DNA of 39,817 nt, from assembly GCA_034180415.1 (NCBI GenBank), contig JAXFOK010000046.1, positions 1-39,817 on the forward strand. Direction: 5' to 3'. Source of the DNA: CAKMMH01 sp927798255. GTDB lineage: Bacteria > Bdellovibrionota_C > UBA2361 > CAKMMH01. Position 1 is the first letter of the stretch. Every line of letters starts with the position of its first letter. Shown in pieces: positions 1 through 8,806 of the stretch. Under the pieces are notes generated by a model. It did no database searches. It was not told the origin of the DNA and was given only the letters and a program-made list of their open reading frames with translations. Both the position numbers and the translations under genes were made by a program.

Positions 1-1
1 A

Positions 2-172
2 AAATTTCAAGATTTAGAAGGAAAAGAGCAAGTAATAAACGCCACGGGACTTTTAGCAATTTGTCTTCAACATGAAATTGACCATTTAAACGGTATTTTA
101 TTTGTTGATCAAATAAGTCAACTTAAAAAAGGTTTCTTTAAAAAATGGTTTAAAAAGAATCATTCAGAATAA
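2..172 (+). CDS. def: Peptide deformylase, C-terminal fragment (5' end outside window)
   Basis: Only the last 56 codons are present; the gene enters from the left edge. The fragment carries the metal-binding HEIDHLNG motif of peptide deformylase (two histidines bind the metal and the glutamate is catalytic), preceded by CLQ. The enzyme removes the N-formyl group from new proteins in the cytoplasm. After the motif come the usual LFVDQIS segment and a short lysine-rich tail ending at TAA. The identification rests on the HExxH context and its distance from the C terminus, which match the family; the missing N-terminal part cannot be assessed. Confidence 0.93.
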   Translation, partial: KFQDLEGKEQVINATGLLAICLQHEIDHLNGILFVDQISQLKKGFFKKWFKKNHSE

Positions 173-558
173 ATAATTATCAATAATTTCAAAGAGTTAT
201 TATAATGTTTTTAAATTATTTCAATATTTATAAATTGATTTTTTTAATTTAAGTGATAATTTAAAAGCAAGATTAAATTTTAAAAACTAACATGTAGTTT
301 GTAATCAAAGATTATTTATTAGACTAATTACCGTTTAGTTTGATAAAAAAACTTAAAAGAAAAAAGTCTTAAAGCTTAATGCTTTTTTAATTGTCTTAAA
401 TGTTCTTTACATAATGTTGTTTTTATAAATAGCTTTATACAAAAACCCTAAAAAATATTAATTAAAATAAAAATCCTAGTTTAAAAATTTTTTAAATTAA
501 GCATTTAATTTAAACATAGGGAGCTTATACATTTTTAGTATAAATTTTTAAATAAAAA
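173..558. other. Intergenic region upstream of the efflux operon
   Basis: This 386-base stretch is extremely A+T-rich and has no open frame I can support. It contains a weak AAGC-TTAAT-GCTT hairpin with a T-run near 371-388 that might terminate the deformylase transcript. The 21-mer at 246-266 recurs almost exactly near 38214. The efflux promoter must lie here, but I cannot pick a convincing -35/-10 pair against this background, and I see no regulator gene or clear operator. Confidence 0.5.
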
Positions 559-1899
559 ATGGAAATTTTAAAGATGACTAAGTATAAAAATATATCAAAA
601 TCACTTAATATCGTATTAAAAAGCATATGTATATTTATCGTAAGCGCTTTTATTATTTCATGTAATAATGAGGATAATCCTAAACAAACAAGATTAGAAG
701 TTGACTATGCGATTTTACAAGCACAAGATTTAAGACTTACTAAAGAACTTCCTGGGCGAGTTTCCGCATTTAATGTTTCACAAGTTCGTCCACAAGTAAG
801 TGGTATAATAAAAGAAAGACTTTTTGAAGAAGGAAGTGACGTAAAAGAAGGAGATGTTTTATATCGAATCGACCCAGCACTTTTTCAAACAGCATACAAT
901 AGTGCAAAAGCAAATCTTGAAGGAAAAGAGGCAATTTTAGGTTCAACTGAGCTTCTTGCAGAGCGTTATGAAAGACTTATAAAAACTCATGCTGTAAGCA
1001 AACAAGATTATGATGATGTGATGGCAAGATATAAACAGGCAAAAGCAGATGTAGATAGTGCAAGAGAAATGCTTGAAAATGCTAAAATTAATCTTGATTA
1101 TACTGAGGTTCGCTCTCCAATTAGTGGAAGAATTGGCCGTTCGTTTGTTACAGTTGGAGCTCTTGTTACAGCAAATCAACCAAATTATTTATCAACTGTT
1201 CAACAATTAACCCCTGTATATGTCGATGTTACTCAATCAACCACAGAGCTAATAAAACTTCAAAGAGAGCTTTTTAATGGAAGTTTGTATTTAAGAGGAG
1301 AAAAGTCTGCTAATGTGAAACTAAAATTAGAAGATGGTTCTTTTTATACTACAAATATTGATTACACAATTACAGGTGAAAAACCAGATTATATAATTGG
1401 AAAATTACTTTTTTCTGATATAACAGTTTCTGAAAGCACAAGCGCTGTAACACTTAGAATACTTTTTGAAAATCCTCAAAATATGTTACTTCCTGGAATG
1501 TATGTTACGGCGATTGTTGAAGAAGGAGTAAGAGAAAAATCAATTCTTGTTCCACAATCTGCAACACTTAAAACTACAAAAAGTGAACCTTATGTTTATA
1601 TTTTAACAAAAGAAACACCTAAAGATTTAGATGATAAGCAAGATGGTAATGAAGATTACAAGCTTAAAGATGAAGAATATTATGTCGTAAGACGTAATAT
1701 AGAAATAGATAGAGATTACAAAAATAATTGGCTTGTAAGCTCAGGGCTAGAAGATAGTGAGCTTTTACTTTTAAACGGTTATCAAAAAGTTCATGCGGGA
1801 ATGATTGTAAAAGTAAAAAATAATTTATCTGAAAAAATAAAAATTTCAAAAAACATGATCAAAAGTAATTTAAAAAATGGAGTAAAAAACAATGGCTAG
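559..1899 (+). CDS. RND efflux membrane-fusion (periplasmic adaptor) lipoprotein, AcrA/MexA family
   Basis: This periplasmic adaptor links an inner-membrane RND pump to an outer-membrane channel. A hydrophobic N terminus ends in a lipobox (FIISC), so the mature protein should be lipid-anchored at Cys35. The barrel-sandwich/lipoyl half-motif around residues 70-105 (VRPQVSGIIKERLFEEG) is followed by an alpha-hairpin coiled coil (about 110-175), the second lipoyl half (VRSPISGRIG), and beta-barrel and membrane-proximal domains. At 446 residues it is somewhat longer than typical AcrA because of an acidic insert near residue 355 and a lysine-rich tail. An alternative start at ATG 574 has a better-placed GGA upstream. 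The gene overlaps the pump gene by 8 bases. No TolC-like gene is present here. The expected substrates are drugs or detergents, which is family knowledge. Confidence 0.93.
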   Translation: MEILKMTKYKNISKSLNIVLKSICIFIVSAFIISCNNEDNPKQTRLEVDYAILQAQDLRLTKELPGRVSAFNVSQVRPQVSGIIKERLFEEGSDVKEGDVLYRIDPALFQTAYNSAKANLEGKEAILGSTELLAERYERLIKTHAVSKQDYDDVMARYKQAKADVDSAREMLENAKINLDYTEVRSPISGRIGRSFVTVGALVTANQPNYLSTVQQLTPVYVDVTQSTTELIKLQRELFNGSLYLRGEKSANVKLKLEDGSFYTTNIDYTITGEKPDYIIGKLLFSDITVSESTSAVTLRILFENPQNMLLPGMYVTAIVEEGVREKSILVPQSATLKTTKSEPYVYILTKETPKDLDDKQDGNEDYKLKDEEYYVVRRNIEIDRDYKNNWLVSSGLEDSELLLLNGYQKVHAGMIVKVKNNLSEKIKISKNMIKSNLKNGVKNNG

Positions 1900-4800
1900 G
1901 TTTTTTATTGATAGACCAATTTTTGCGTGGGTTATTGCAATTATGATAATGCTAGTGGGCGCACTAGCTGTAGTTAATTTGCCAATCGCACAGTATCCTG
2001 ATATTGCATCTCCTGAAATAGAAATTAGTGGTGTATACCCAGGGGCTTCTGCAAAAACTGTTGAAAGCACTGTAACACAAGTTATTGAGCAACAAATGAG
2101 CGGTCTAGATAACTTAATGTACATGTACTCAACAAGTGATTCACTTGGAATGATAAGCGTAAGATTTGCTTTTAAAGCTGGAACAAATATTGATATTGCA
2201 CAAGTACAAGTTCAAAACAAACTTCAGCTTGCTATGCCACTTCTTCCTCAAGCTGTACAGCGTCAAGGTCTTACAGTTGCAAAGTCTGTGAAAAATTTTC
2301 TTATAATCGTAGGTTTCATTTCTCAAAATAACTCTATGGATGGAGCAGATATTGGAGATTATATTGCAAGTTCCATAAAAGACCAGATAAGTAGACTTCC
2401 TGGGGTCGGTGATATTGAAGTTTTTGGTTCTGAGTATGCAATGAGAATTTGGCTAGACCCAGTTAAGATGGAACAATTTAAACTTAATCCATCAGATTTA
2501 ATTCAAGCTGTGCAGGCTCAAAATGAACAAGTAGCTGGAGGTCAAGTGGGGGCAGGCCCAATAGTTAAGGGACAAGAAATAAATATTACAATTAATGCTG
2601 CTTCAAGATTAGAAACTAAGGAAGAATTTGAAAATATTTTTATAAGAATAAATGAAGATGGTTCATCTCTTTACTTAAAAGATGTTGCAAAAGTTGAACT
2701 TAATGAAGATATGTTTATGTCTATTACAAGAAGTAATGGAAAACCTTCTTCTGCTCTTGGTATTAAATTAGCTTCTGGTGGAAACGCACTAGAAACTATA
2801 GCTGCTGTGAAAAATGAATTAAAAATATTAAAGCCATTTTTCCCAGAAGGGCTTACTTACAATTTTCCACTTGATTCAGAGGCAGATATTTCAGAATCAA
2901 TTGAAAAAGTTTTTCACACACTTATCGAGGCAATTGTTCTAGTGTTTCTTATAATGTTTTTATTTTTACAAAATTTTAGAGCAACAATTATTCCAACACT
3001 TACTATACCTGTTGTGCTACTTGGAACATTTGCAGTTTTAGCAGCTTTTGGATTTTCAATTAACACTCTTACAATGTTTGGTTTAGTGCTTGCTATCGGG
3101 CTTTTAGTAGATGATGCGATAGTGGTTGTAGAGAATGTTGAAAGATTAATGAAAGAGGAAAAGTTATCTCCTAAAGAAGCGTCATATAAATCAATGAAGC
3201 AAATAACTGGTGCTCTTGTTGGTGTTGCTATGGTGATAGGTGCAGTGTTTATTCCAATGGCTTTTATGGGAGGTTCAACAGGCGTTATATATAGACAATT
3301 TTCAATTACAATAGTAACAGCAATGGTTTTATCTGTAATTATTGCAATAATTTTTACACCATCACTTTGCGCAAGTTTATTAAAAGAAAAAAGTGAAAGT
3401 GAGAATATAAAGAGAGGTTTTTTTAGTTTATTTAATAAATGGTTTGATAAGTTACAATTACAATATTCAAAAAGAGTTGCAAAAATTATAAAAGAACCAA
3501 GAAGATGGCTTACAAGTTTTTTTGTAATAATAGGACTTATAGTGTTTTTATTTTATAAGCTTCCAACATCGTTTTTACCAGATGAAGACCAAGGAAAAGT
3601 TTTTATAACAATAAATTTGCCATCAAATGCCACATTTGAAAGAACAAATAAAATTTTAAAAAGGCTTGAAGAGTATTTATTAAATGATGAAAAAGAAATT
3701 ATTGATAATGTCTTAACAGTTTCTGGAATTAACTTTGGTTCTCATGGTCAAAATACAGGAATGGTTATTGCAAATTTAAAAGAACGGGAAAAACGAACTA
3801 AAGATTCTCAAAGTGCTTTTGCTGTAAAAGATAGAATTATGAAAAATTTTGGAGGAGACTTAGATGCGATGATTTTCTCGTTTACGCCTCCTGCAGTGCT
3901 TGAGTTAGGAACATCTTCGGGGTTCGTATTTGAGCTTATTGATAGAGCTAACATGGGCCATGAAAAACTTATGGAAGCTAAAAATATGTTACTCGATAAA
4001 GCTTCAAGAAATCCAAATTTAAATATGGTGCGCCACAATGGTTTAGATGATACGGAGCAATACGAGCTTAATATTGATATTAAAAAAGCAGGTGCGCAGT
4101 CCTTAACAAAAGATATGATAACTTCTGCTATTTCTGCATATTTTGGAAGTGCATACGTTAATGACTTTACAGATAGAGGTAGAACTAAAAAAGTTTACAT
4201 TCAAGCTGAGTCAAAGTATAGAAAACAAATTAGTGATTTATCAAAGTATTATATAAGAAACACAAAAGGTGAGATGGTTCCTGTGTCATCTTTTTTAACT
4301 GTAAACTCTGTGTTCGGTTCTCCAAGACTTGAAAGATATCAAGGGCTCCCATCACTTGAAATAAATGGAGAGGCTGCAAGTGGAAAAAGTACTGGAGATG
4401 CGATGAAAGCAATGGAGGAAATTTCTAAAGAATTACCAAAGGGATTTGGGTATGAGTGGACAGGAATGTCACTTCAAGAAGCAATGTCAGGTTCTCAAGC
4501 ACCGATACTTTATTCTATTTCGTTAGTAGTTGTGCTTCTTTGTCTTGCTGCTCTTTATGAAAGTGTTTCTATACCATTTAGTATTTTGCTAGTTATTCCT
4601 ACAGGAGTTATCGGCGCACTACTTGGAATATATTTTAGGGGAATGAATAACGATATTTACTTTCAAATAGGATTACTTACAGTAATGGGGCTATCAGCTA
4701 AGAACTCAATACTAATAGTAGAATTTGCAAAAGATTTGTATGAAAAAGGAAATTCACTTTTTGATGCAACTGTACAAGCTGTAAAATTAAGACTTAGACC

Positions 4801-4993
4801 AATTTTAATGACTTCTCTTTGCTTTATTTTAGGTTGCCTTCCTTTAATGTTTAGTAATGGTGCAGGAAGTGGAGGTCAAAATGCGATAGGTACAACTGTT
4901 GTAATAGGAGTGATTTTCGCTACGGCATTAGGCTTATTTTTTACACCAATATTTTTTGTAATTGTTTCAAAGATGTTTGCAAAAAAGGCTTAA
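1892..4993 (+). CDS. RND multidrug efflux permease, HAE1 (AcrB/MexB) family
   Basis: This is the proton-driven inner-membrane pump of a tripartite efflux system. It is 1033 residues long, the normal size for the family. The layout is standard: TM1 at about 12-30, a large periplasmic porter/docking domain, TM2-6 at about 335-500, TM7 near 540, a second periplasmic domain, and TM8-12 at about 870-1030. The proton-relay aspartates are visible in GLLVDDAIVVVENV at D407 and D408, the same numbering as E. coli AcrB. The start is supported by a GGAG ribosome site at 1878 and the usual MARFFIDRPIFAWV opening. It is translationally coupled to the adaptor gene by the 8-base overlap. The gene is intact. 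Confidence 0.96.
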   Translation: MARFFIDRPIFAWVIAIMIMLVGALAVVNLPIAQYPDIASPEIEISGVYPGASAKTVESTVTQVIEQQMSGLDNLMYMYSTSDSLGMISVRFAFKAGTNIDIAQVQVQNKLQLAMPLLPQAVQRQGLTVAKSVKNFLIIVGFISQNNSMDGADIGDYIASSIKDQISRLPGVGDIEVFGSEYAMRIWLDPVKMEQFKLNPSDLIQAVQAQNEQVAGGQVGAGPIVKGQEINITINAASRLETKEEFENIFIRINEDGSSLYLKDVAKVELNEDMFMSITRSNGKPSSALGIKLASGGNALETIAAVKNELKILKPFFPEGLTYNFPLDSEADISESIEKVFHTLIEAIVLVFLIMFLFLQNFRATIIPTLTIPVVLLGTFAVLAAFGFSINTLTMFGLVLAIGLLVDDAIVVVENVERLMKEEKLSPKEASYKSMKQITGALVGVAMVIGAVFIPMAFMGGSTGVIYRQFSITIVTAMVLSVIIAIIFTPSLCASLLKEKSESENIKRGFFSLFNKWFDKLQLQYSKRVAKIIKEPRRWLTSFFVIIGLIVFLFYKLPTSFLPDEDQGKVFITINLPSNATFERTNKILKRLEEYLLNDEKEIIDNVLTVSGINFGSHGQNTGMVIANLKEREKRTKDSQSAFAVKDRIMKNFGGDLDAMIFSFTPPAVLELGTSSGFVFELIDRANMGHEKLMEAKNMLLDKASRNPNLNMVRHNGLDDTEQYELNIDIKKAGAQSLTKDMITSAISAYFGSAYVNDFTDRGRTKKVYIQAESKYRKQISDLSKYYIRNTKGEMVPVSSFLTVNSVFGSPRLERYQGLPSLEINGEAASGKSTGDAMKAMEEISKELPKGFGYEWTGMSLQEAMSGSQAPILYSISLVVVLLCLAALYESVSIPFSILLVIPTGVIGALLGIYFRGMNNDIYFQIGLLTVMGLSAKNSILIVEFAKDLYEKGNSLFDATVQAVKLRLRPILMTSLCFILGCLPLMFSNGAGSGGQNAIGTTVVIGVIFATALGLFFTPIFFVIVSKMFAKKA

Positions 4994-5103
4994 AGCTTCT
5001 TAGGCTTATTAAAAATCACCATTTTTTACGGTATATTTTTTTGTTATAATCATCCTTATTGCAAGGAAAACGCTGATTAATTTAGTGTTTTATAAATCTT
5101 ATT

Positions 5104-5121
5104 CGACCCCTTGCGGGGTCG
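5104..5121. repeat. G+C-rich hairpin CGACCCC-TTGC-GGGGTCG
   Basis: A perfect 7-bp stem closes a TTGC loop. The same CCC-TTGC-GGG core appears at 5224-5241. It stands out in an A+T-rich genome and lies inside the MITE-like element. It could also act as a terminator-like structure after the efflux operon, though no T-run follows immediately. Confidence 0.7.
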
Positions 5122-5140
5122 TGTGTGTTTGGGATTTTTT

Positions 5141-5198
5141 TATAATGGGGTAGACTCACAATATTTCTACCGAAAAATTGCGAGTCTACCCCATTATA
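5141..5198. repeat. 58-bp palindrome with 17-bp perfect arms
   Basis: The left arm at 5141-5157 is TATAATGGGGTAGACTC and the right arm at 5182-5198 is its exact reverse complement. After one mismatch the stem continues with CAAT/ATTG, giving 21 of 22 paired positions around a loop of about 14 bases. The arms are unlike the surrounding hairpins, so this may be an element nested inside the larger one. Confidence 0.8.
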
Positions 5199-5203
5199 GC
5201 GCT

Positions 5204-5241
5204 GCGTGCAGGCACGCTTTATTATATCCCTTGCGGGATAT
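5204..5241. repeat. Two further hairpins (GCGTG/CACGC and ATATCCC-TTGC-GGGATAT)
   Basis: Positions 5204-5217 form a short GCGTG-CAGG-CACGC hairpin. Positions 5224-5241 form a perfect 7-bp ATATCCC/GGGATAT stem with the same TTGC loop as the hairpin at 5104. Together they form the right half of the MITE-like element. Confidence 0.65.
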
Positions 5242-5302
5242 TTTGTATTAATCTGTGTTTCCTAAGATATTTTAATACTATGTTCTTAAGAAATATTAAA
5301 TT

Positions 5303-6709
5303 ATGAAGAATGATAATAATAATGTTTTAAATAACGACGAACTATTTGAACTAATTTGGCCAGGGAAAAAAGATGCAATAAGTTTAGCAAATACACCTTC
5401 TTCTAAGAATTTAATTTTAGATACACTAGATTCATTTTCAAAAGATGGAAAGAAGGGAAGTGCTGATTCAGAAAATATGTATATTGAGGGGGATAATCTT
5501 GATGTACTTAAACTTTTAAAAAAAGATTTTTTAGGAAAAATTAAAATTATTTATATAGACCCACCATATAATACTAGAAAAGATACTTTTGCTTATAACG
5601 ATGATTACTCAAAATCAAAAAAAGAATCAAAACAAGAAACTAAAGACGATAATTATATAAATAAAAATCTTAAAAATAGCCAAAGACTTCACACAGATTG
5701 GCTTAACATGATGTACCCTAGACTTATTTTAGCAAGAGAGCTTTTAAGTGACGATGGGCTAATTTTTATAAGTATTGATGATAACGAGCACGCTAATTTA
5801 AAAATAATTTGCGATGAAATTTTTGGAGAAGATAACTTTATATCAAATTTTAAATGGAATAGAGTAAAAAAAGCACCAAGCCTTTCTAATTCTATACGAA
5901 CAAAATATGAATATATACTAGCTTACTATAAGAAAAATCATTTTAAACTTTTTGGAAAAGCCTCTTATAATAAACAAGCTCCTCTTTGGCATCTTCCAAA
6001 TAAAAAACAAATGCTTATTTTTCCTAAAAAAAGTATAAGAGTAAAAAATGATTTTTTAAAAGGTTATTATGGGGGAAGTTATCAAGTAGAGCTTTTTGAT
6101 GATTTAATTTATGAAAATGGATTAAATAAAAATGAGGTTAAAATTGAGGCTTGTAGTGCTTGGGGACAAGAAAAAATTTTAAAGTATATAAATGAAGGTA
6201 AAACTTTTGAAATTAAAAAAGATTTAAAAACGCTTTATTATGACATGGATAATAAAAATAATTTTATAGCTCCATCAGATATCATTAATAATGAAGAATG
6301 TAGTGTAAAAAGCAATTTAGAGGCAAGTAAGGAGTTAAATGATTTAGGAATTCCTTTTGAATATTCAAAACCTACCAATTTAATAGAGTATTTATTAAAT
6401 ATGGTACGAGTAAATGACAGCTCAAATATCGTTCTTGACTTTTTTTCAGGTTCAGCAACTACTGCACATGCTGTAATGAAATTAAATAGCGAGGATAATG
6501 GAAAAAGAAAATTTATAATGGTTGAGCTTCCACAATGTTGTAATCAAAAAAGCAAAGCTTTTAGTGAAGGCTACAAAAACATTTGCGAAATTGGAAAAGA
6601 AAGAATAAGAAGAGCAGGGGAGAAAATAAAGGAAAAAATGCCAATATTAACTCATAGTCTTGATATTGGTTTTAGAGTATTTAAAGTTGATGAAAATTGC
6701 AAAAATTGA
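5303..6709 (+). CDS. Type III-like (Mod) adenine-specific DNA methyltransferase
   Basis: This is a site-specific N6-adenine methyltransferase of the beta class used by type III restriction systems. The catalytic DPPY motif is at residues 86-89 (YIDPPYNTRKD). The S-adenosylmethionine-binding motif comes later, in VLDFFSGSATTAHAV, the order expected for this class. The N terminus (ELIWPGKKDA) and the IEGDNLDVLK segment are also typical of Mod subunits. At 468 residues it is shorter than many Mod proteins (about 600), mainly in the central target-recognition region. No Res helicase-nuclease follows; the next gene is a broken YhcG-type nuclease. It lies just after the palindromic element, and no clear ribosome site precedes the ATG. 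Confidence 0.88.
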   Translation: MKNDNNNVLNNDELFELIWPGKKDAISLANTPSSKNLILDTLDSFSKDGKKGSADSENMYIEGDNLDVLKLLKKDFLGKIKIIYIDPPYNTRKDTFAYNDDYSKSKKESKQETKDDNYINKNLKNSQRLHTDWLNMMYPRLILARELLSDDGLIFISIDDNEHANLKIICDEIFGEDNFISNFKWNRVKKAPSLSNSIRTKYEYILAYYKKNHFKLFGKASYNKQAPLWHLPNKKQMLIFPKKSIRVKNDFLKGYYGGSYQVELFDDLIYENGLNKNEVKIEACSAWGQEKILKYINEGKTFEIKKDLKTLYYDMDNKNNFIAPSDIINNEECSVKSNLEASKELNDLGIPFEYSKPTNLIEYLLNMVRVNDSSNIVLDFFSGSATTAHAVMKLNSEDNGKRKFIMVELPQCCNQKSKAFSEGYKNICEIGKERIRRAGEKIKEKMPILTHSLDIGFRVFKVDENCKN

Positions 6710-6774
6710 AACAGCTAAAAATAAATGATTTATATATATATCATTCTAAAAATTAAGAATTATTGGGAAAATGT

Positions 6775-7912
6775 ATGAACAATAATAGTATGTTAGGGAA
6801 TGTAGTATTATTTGAAGATCTAACAAATGCGTCAATTAGTTTAATTCGTGAAGCAAGAAGCAATGTAGCAAATAGTATAAATAAAGCACAGGTCGCTACA
6901 TTTTTTATTCTTGGTGCTTGGATAGTTGAGGTTCAGCAACAAGGAAAAGAAAGAGCAGCATATGGAGAAAAGGTTATAAAGGAGTTATTAAAAAGGTTAA
7001 CTGCTGAATTTAATAAAGGATTTTTGATTAAGACACTTAAAGATTGTCGACAATTTTACATTACATTTCAAGATAGGGTAGAGATTTCCAAGATTACATT
7101 TAACAATTCAGAAAAATCCGACCATTGGTTGGCTTTTTCTGAATTACCAAAAGGGCAACCGCTGGTCACTCTTTTTAACAAGGAGTTTCCATTTAAACTA
7201 TCATGGACTCACTATTTAATTTTAATGCGTATAACCAATCGAAATGAAAGGGATTTTTATGAAAAAGAGGCAATAGAACAACATTGGGGAAAAAGGGAAC
7301 TTCAAAGGCAAGTAAGTAGTTCTCTTTACGAAAGATTACTTTTAAGTAAGGAAAAGAACGTTGTTTTTAATAAAGCTACACAAGGAATAATTACAAAAAA
7401 ATTTGATGGGGTTATAAAAGATCCATATGTACTTGAATTTTTGGGACTTCAAGAAACGCCAGAGTTTTCAAAATCTAATTTAGAATCTCGCATAATCAAT
7501 CATTTACAAGGATTTTTATTAGAAATGGGAAGAGGATTCACTTTTGCTGGAAGACAAGTAAGATTCTTATTTGATGAAAGACATTTTAGAGTTGATTTGG
7601 TACTATATAATAGATTGCTTAGGTGTTTTTGTCTTAGTTGATTTCAAGACAGGCGACTTAAAACATCAAGATTTAGGTCAAATGCAATTGTATGTGAATT
7701 ATTACGATCGCTTTGAAAAAACAGAAGATGAAAATCCGACAATAGGAATCTTGCTTTGCAAAGATAAAAGCGATCAAATGGTTGAATTAACACTTCCAAA
7801 AGATAGTAATATTTATGCTTCTAAATACGAATTATATTTACCAGATACAAAACTTCTTCAAGAAAAATTGAAGGAGTGGTTCGATGAAGAAACAAAAATT
7901 GAAGGAAATTGA
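6775..7912 (+). pseudogene. DUF1016/YhcG PDDEXK nuclease gene, split by a +1 frameshift
   Basis: Two overlapping frames encode the two halves of one protein. The N-terminal DUF1016_N domain includes SWTHYLILMRITNR and WGKRELQRQVSSSLYERL. The C-terminal PDDEXK nuclease domain carries FRVDLVLYNRLLRC and then VLVDFKTGDL, where VD and DxK are the catalytic elements. The first frame ends at 7641, soon after LLRCF. Removing one T from the T5 run at 7626-7630 restores LLRCFVLVDFKTG exactly as in the family, giving about 378 residues. I chose ATG 6775, with GGGA upstream, over the TTG at 6763. The break may be true inactivation, a slippery phase-variable tract or a sequencing error. Its position beside an orphan Mod suggests a defence or restriction role, which is inference. 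Confidence 0.85.
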
Positions 7913-7964
7913 TAAAAACATTTTATAATACTTAATGTATGTAAAAATAAAAGGTTAGGAATAT

Positions 7965-8792
7965 ATGACAAAACTAATTCAAATGGCGATTTGTTATGAT
8001 TTTGATGGGACATTGTCTCCTAAAAATATGCAAGAGTATGGTTTTATGAAAAAGCTTCAAACTACACCTTTAAAGTTTTGGGCAAAATCAAATAAATTTG
8101 CAAAAGAAAATTTTGCAGATACTAATGCAGCTTATATGAAGCTTATGATAGAAGAAGCTAATAAAAAGGGAGTTCCTTTTACAAAAAATGCATTTTTAGA
8201 GTATGGAGCAAGTGTAAAATTTTATAAAGGCGTTGAGGGGTGGTTTGAAAGAATTAATGAGTATGGAAAACGTCATGGCGTAAAAGTAAGGCACTTTATT
8301 ATTTCATCAGGACTTCGTGAAATTATTAAAAAAACAGCAATTGGAAAATATTTTGAAGAGGTTTTTGCCTCATCTTATATGTATGATAAACAAGGTAATC
8401 CTATCTGGCCTGCAAATGTTGTAAACTACACTTCAAAGACGCAGTATCTTTTTAGAATAAATAAGGGGTGTTTAGATATTAATGATAATATTAAAGTAAA
8501 TGCACGTATAGAAAAAGACAAAAGAGAAATTCCTTTCGAAAATATGGTATTTATTGGAGATGGAGAAACAGATATTCCAGCTATGAAAGTTTTAAGATCA
8601 CATGGAGGACATTCAGTAGCTGTATATAATCCTAAAAAAGTAGAAAAACAAGCAATTGCAAAAAAACTTATAAATGATAATAGAGTAAATATTATTACCC
8701 CAGCAGATTACAGAGAAAATCAAATAATTGATAAGTATATAAAAGCACTTATTAATAAAATTAAAGCAGACAATGATTTGGCAAATATATAA
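7965..8792 (+). CDS. HAD-superfamily phosphatase
   Basis: A 275-residue soluble hydrolase. HAD motif I is DFDGT at residues 12-16, where D12 is the nucleophile and D14 the general acid. The Mg-binding motif IV is GDGETDIP, with D199 and D203. A helical cap of about 150 residues sits between them (ISSGLREI is motif II-like). Enzymes of this build dephosphorylate small molecules; I cannot name the substrate. A TAGGA ribosome site precedes the ATG. It stands alone, converging with the minus-strand signalling operon, whose last gene ends 14 bases away. Confidence 0.88.
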   Translation: MTKLIQMAICYDFDGTLSPKNMQEYGFMKKLQTTPLKFWAKSNKFAKENFADTNAAYMKLMIEEANKKGVPFTKNAFLEYGASVKFYKGVEGWFERINEYGKRHGVKVRHFIISSGLREIIKKTAIGKYFEEVFASSYMYDKQGNPIWPANVVNYTSKTQYLFRINKGCLDINDNIKVNARIEKDKREIPFENMVFIGDGETDIPAMKVLRSHGGHSVAVYNPKKVEKQAIAKKLINDNRVNIITPADYRENQIIDKYIKALINKIKADNDLANI

Positions 8793-8806
8793 AAAAAATA
8801 TATTAA

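Larger units (their letters stand above)
5063..5265. mobile_element. MITE-like non-coding element with imperfect terminal inverted repeats
   Basis: The left end (5063-5080) reads AAGGAAAACGCTGATTAA. The right end (5248-5265) reads TTAATCTGTGTTTCCTAA, which is nearly the reverse complement of the left end apart from two substitutions, a one-base gap and the outermost base. Between them lie several G+C-rich hairpins and one long palindrome, and no coding frame. A 17-base identical copy of the left end occurs at 27972-27988. Size, terminal repeats, hairpin content and lack of coding fit a miniature inverted-repeat element, but I see no clear target-site duplication and no transposase in the window. 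Confidence 0.5.

Noticed and set aside
246..266. A 21-base sequence (AATTTAAGTGATAATTTAAAA) nearly repeated at 38214-38235
   Set aside because: It is almost pure A+T and low complexity; a one-base-different match is expected by chance in this genome, so I do not call it a repeat family.
4994..5062. Terminator directly after the efflux pump gene
   Set aside because: Only weak AGCTT/AAGCT-type pairing near 4991-5010 is present, without a convincing stem and T-run; the hairpin at 5104 is better explained as part of the repeat element.
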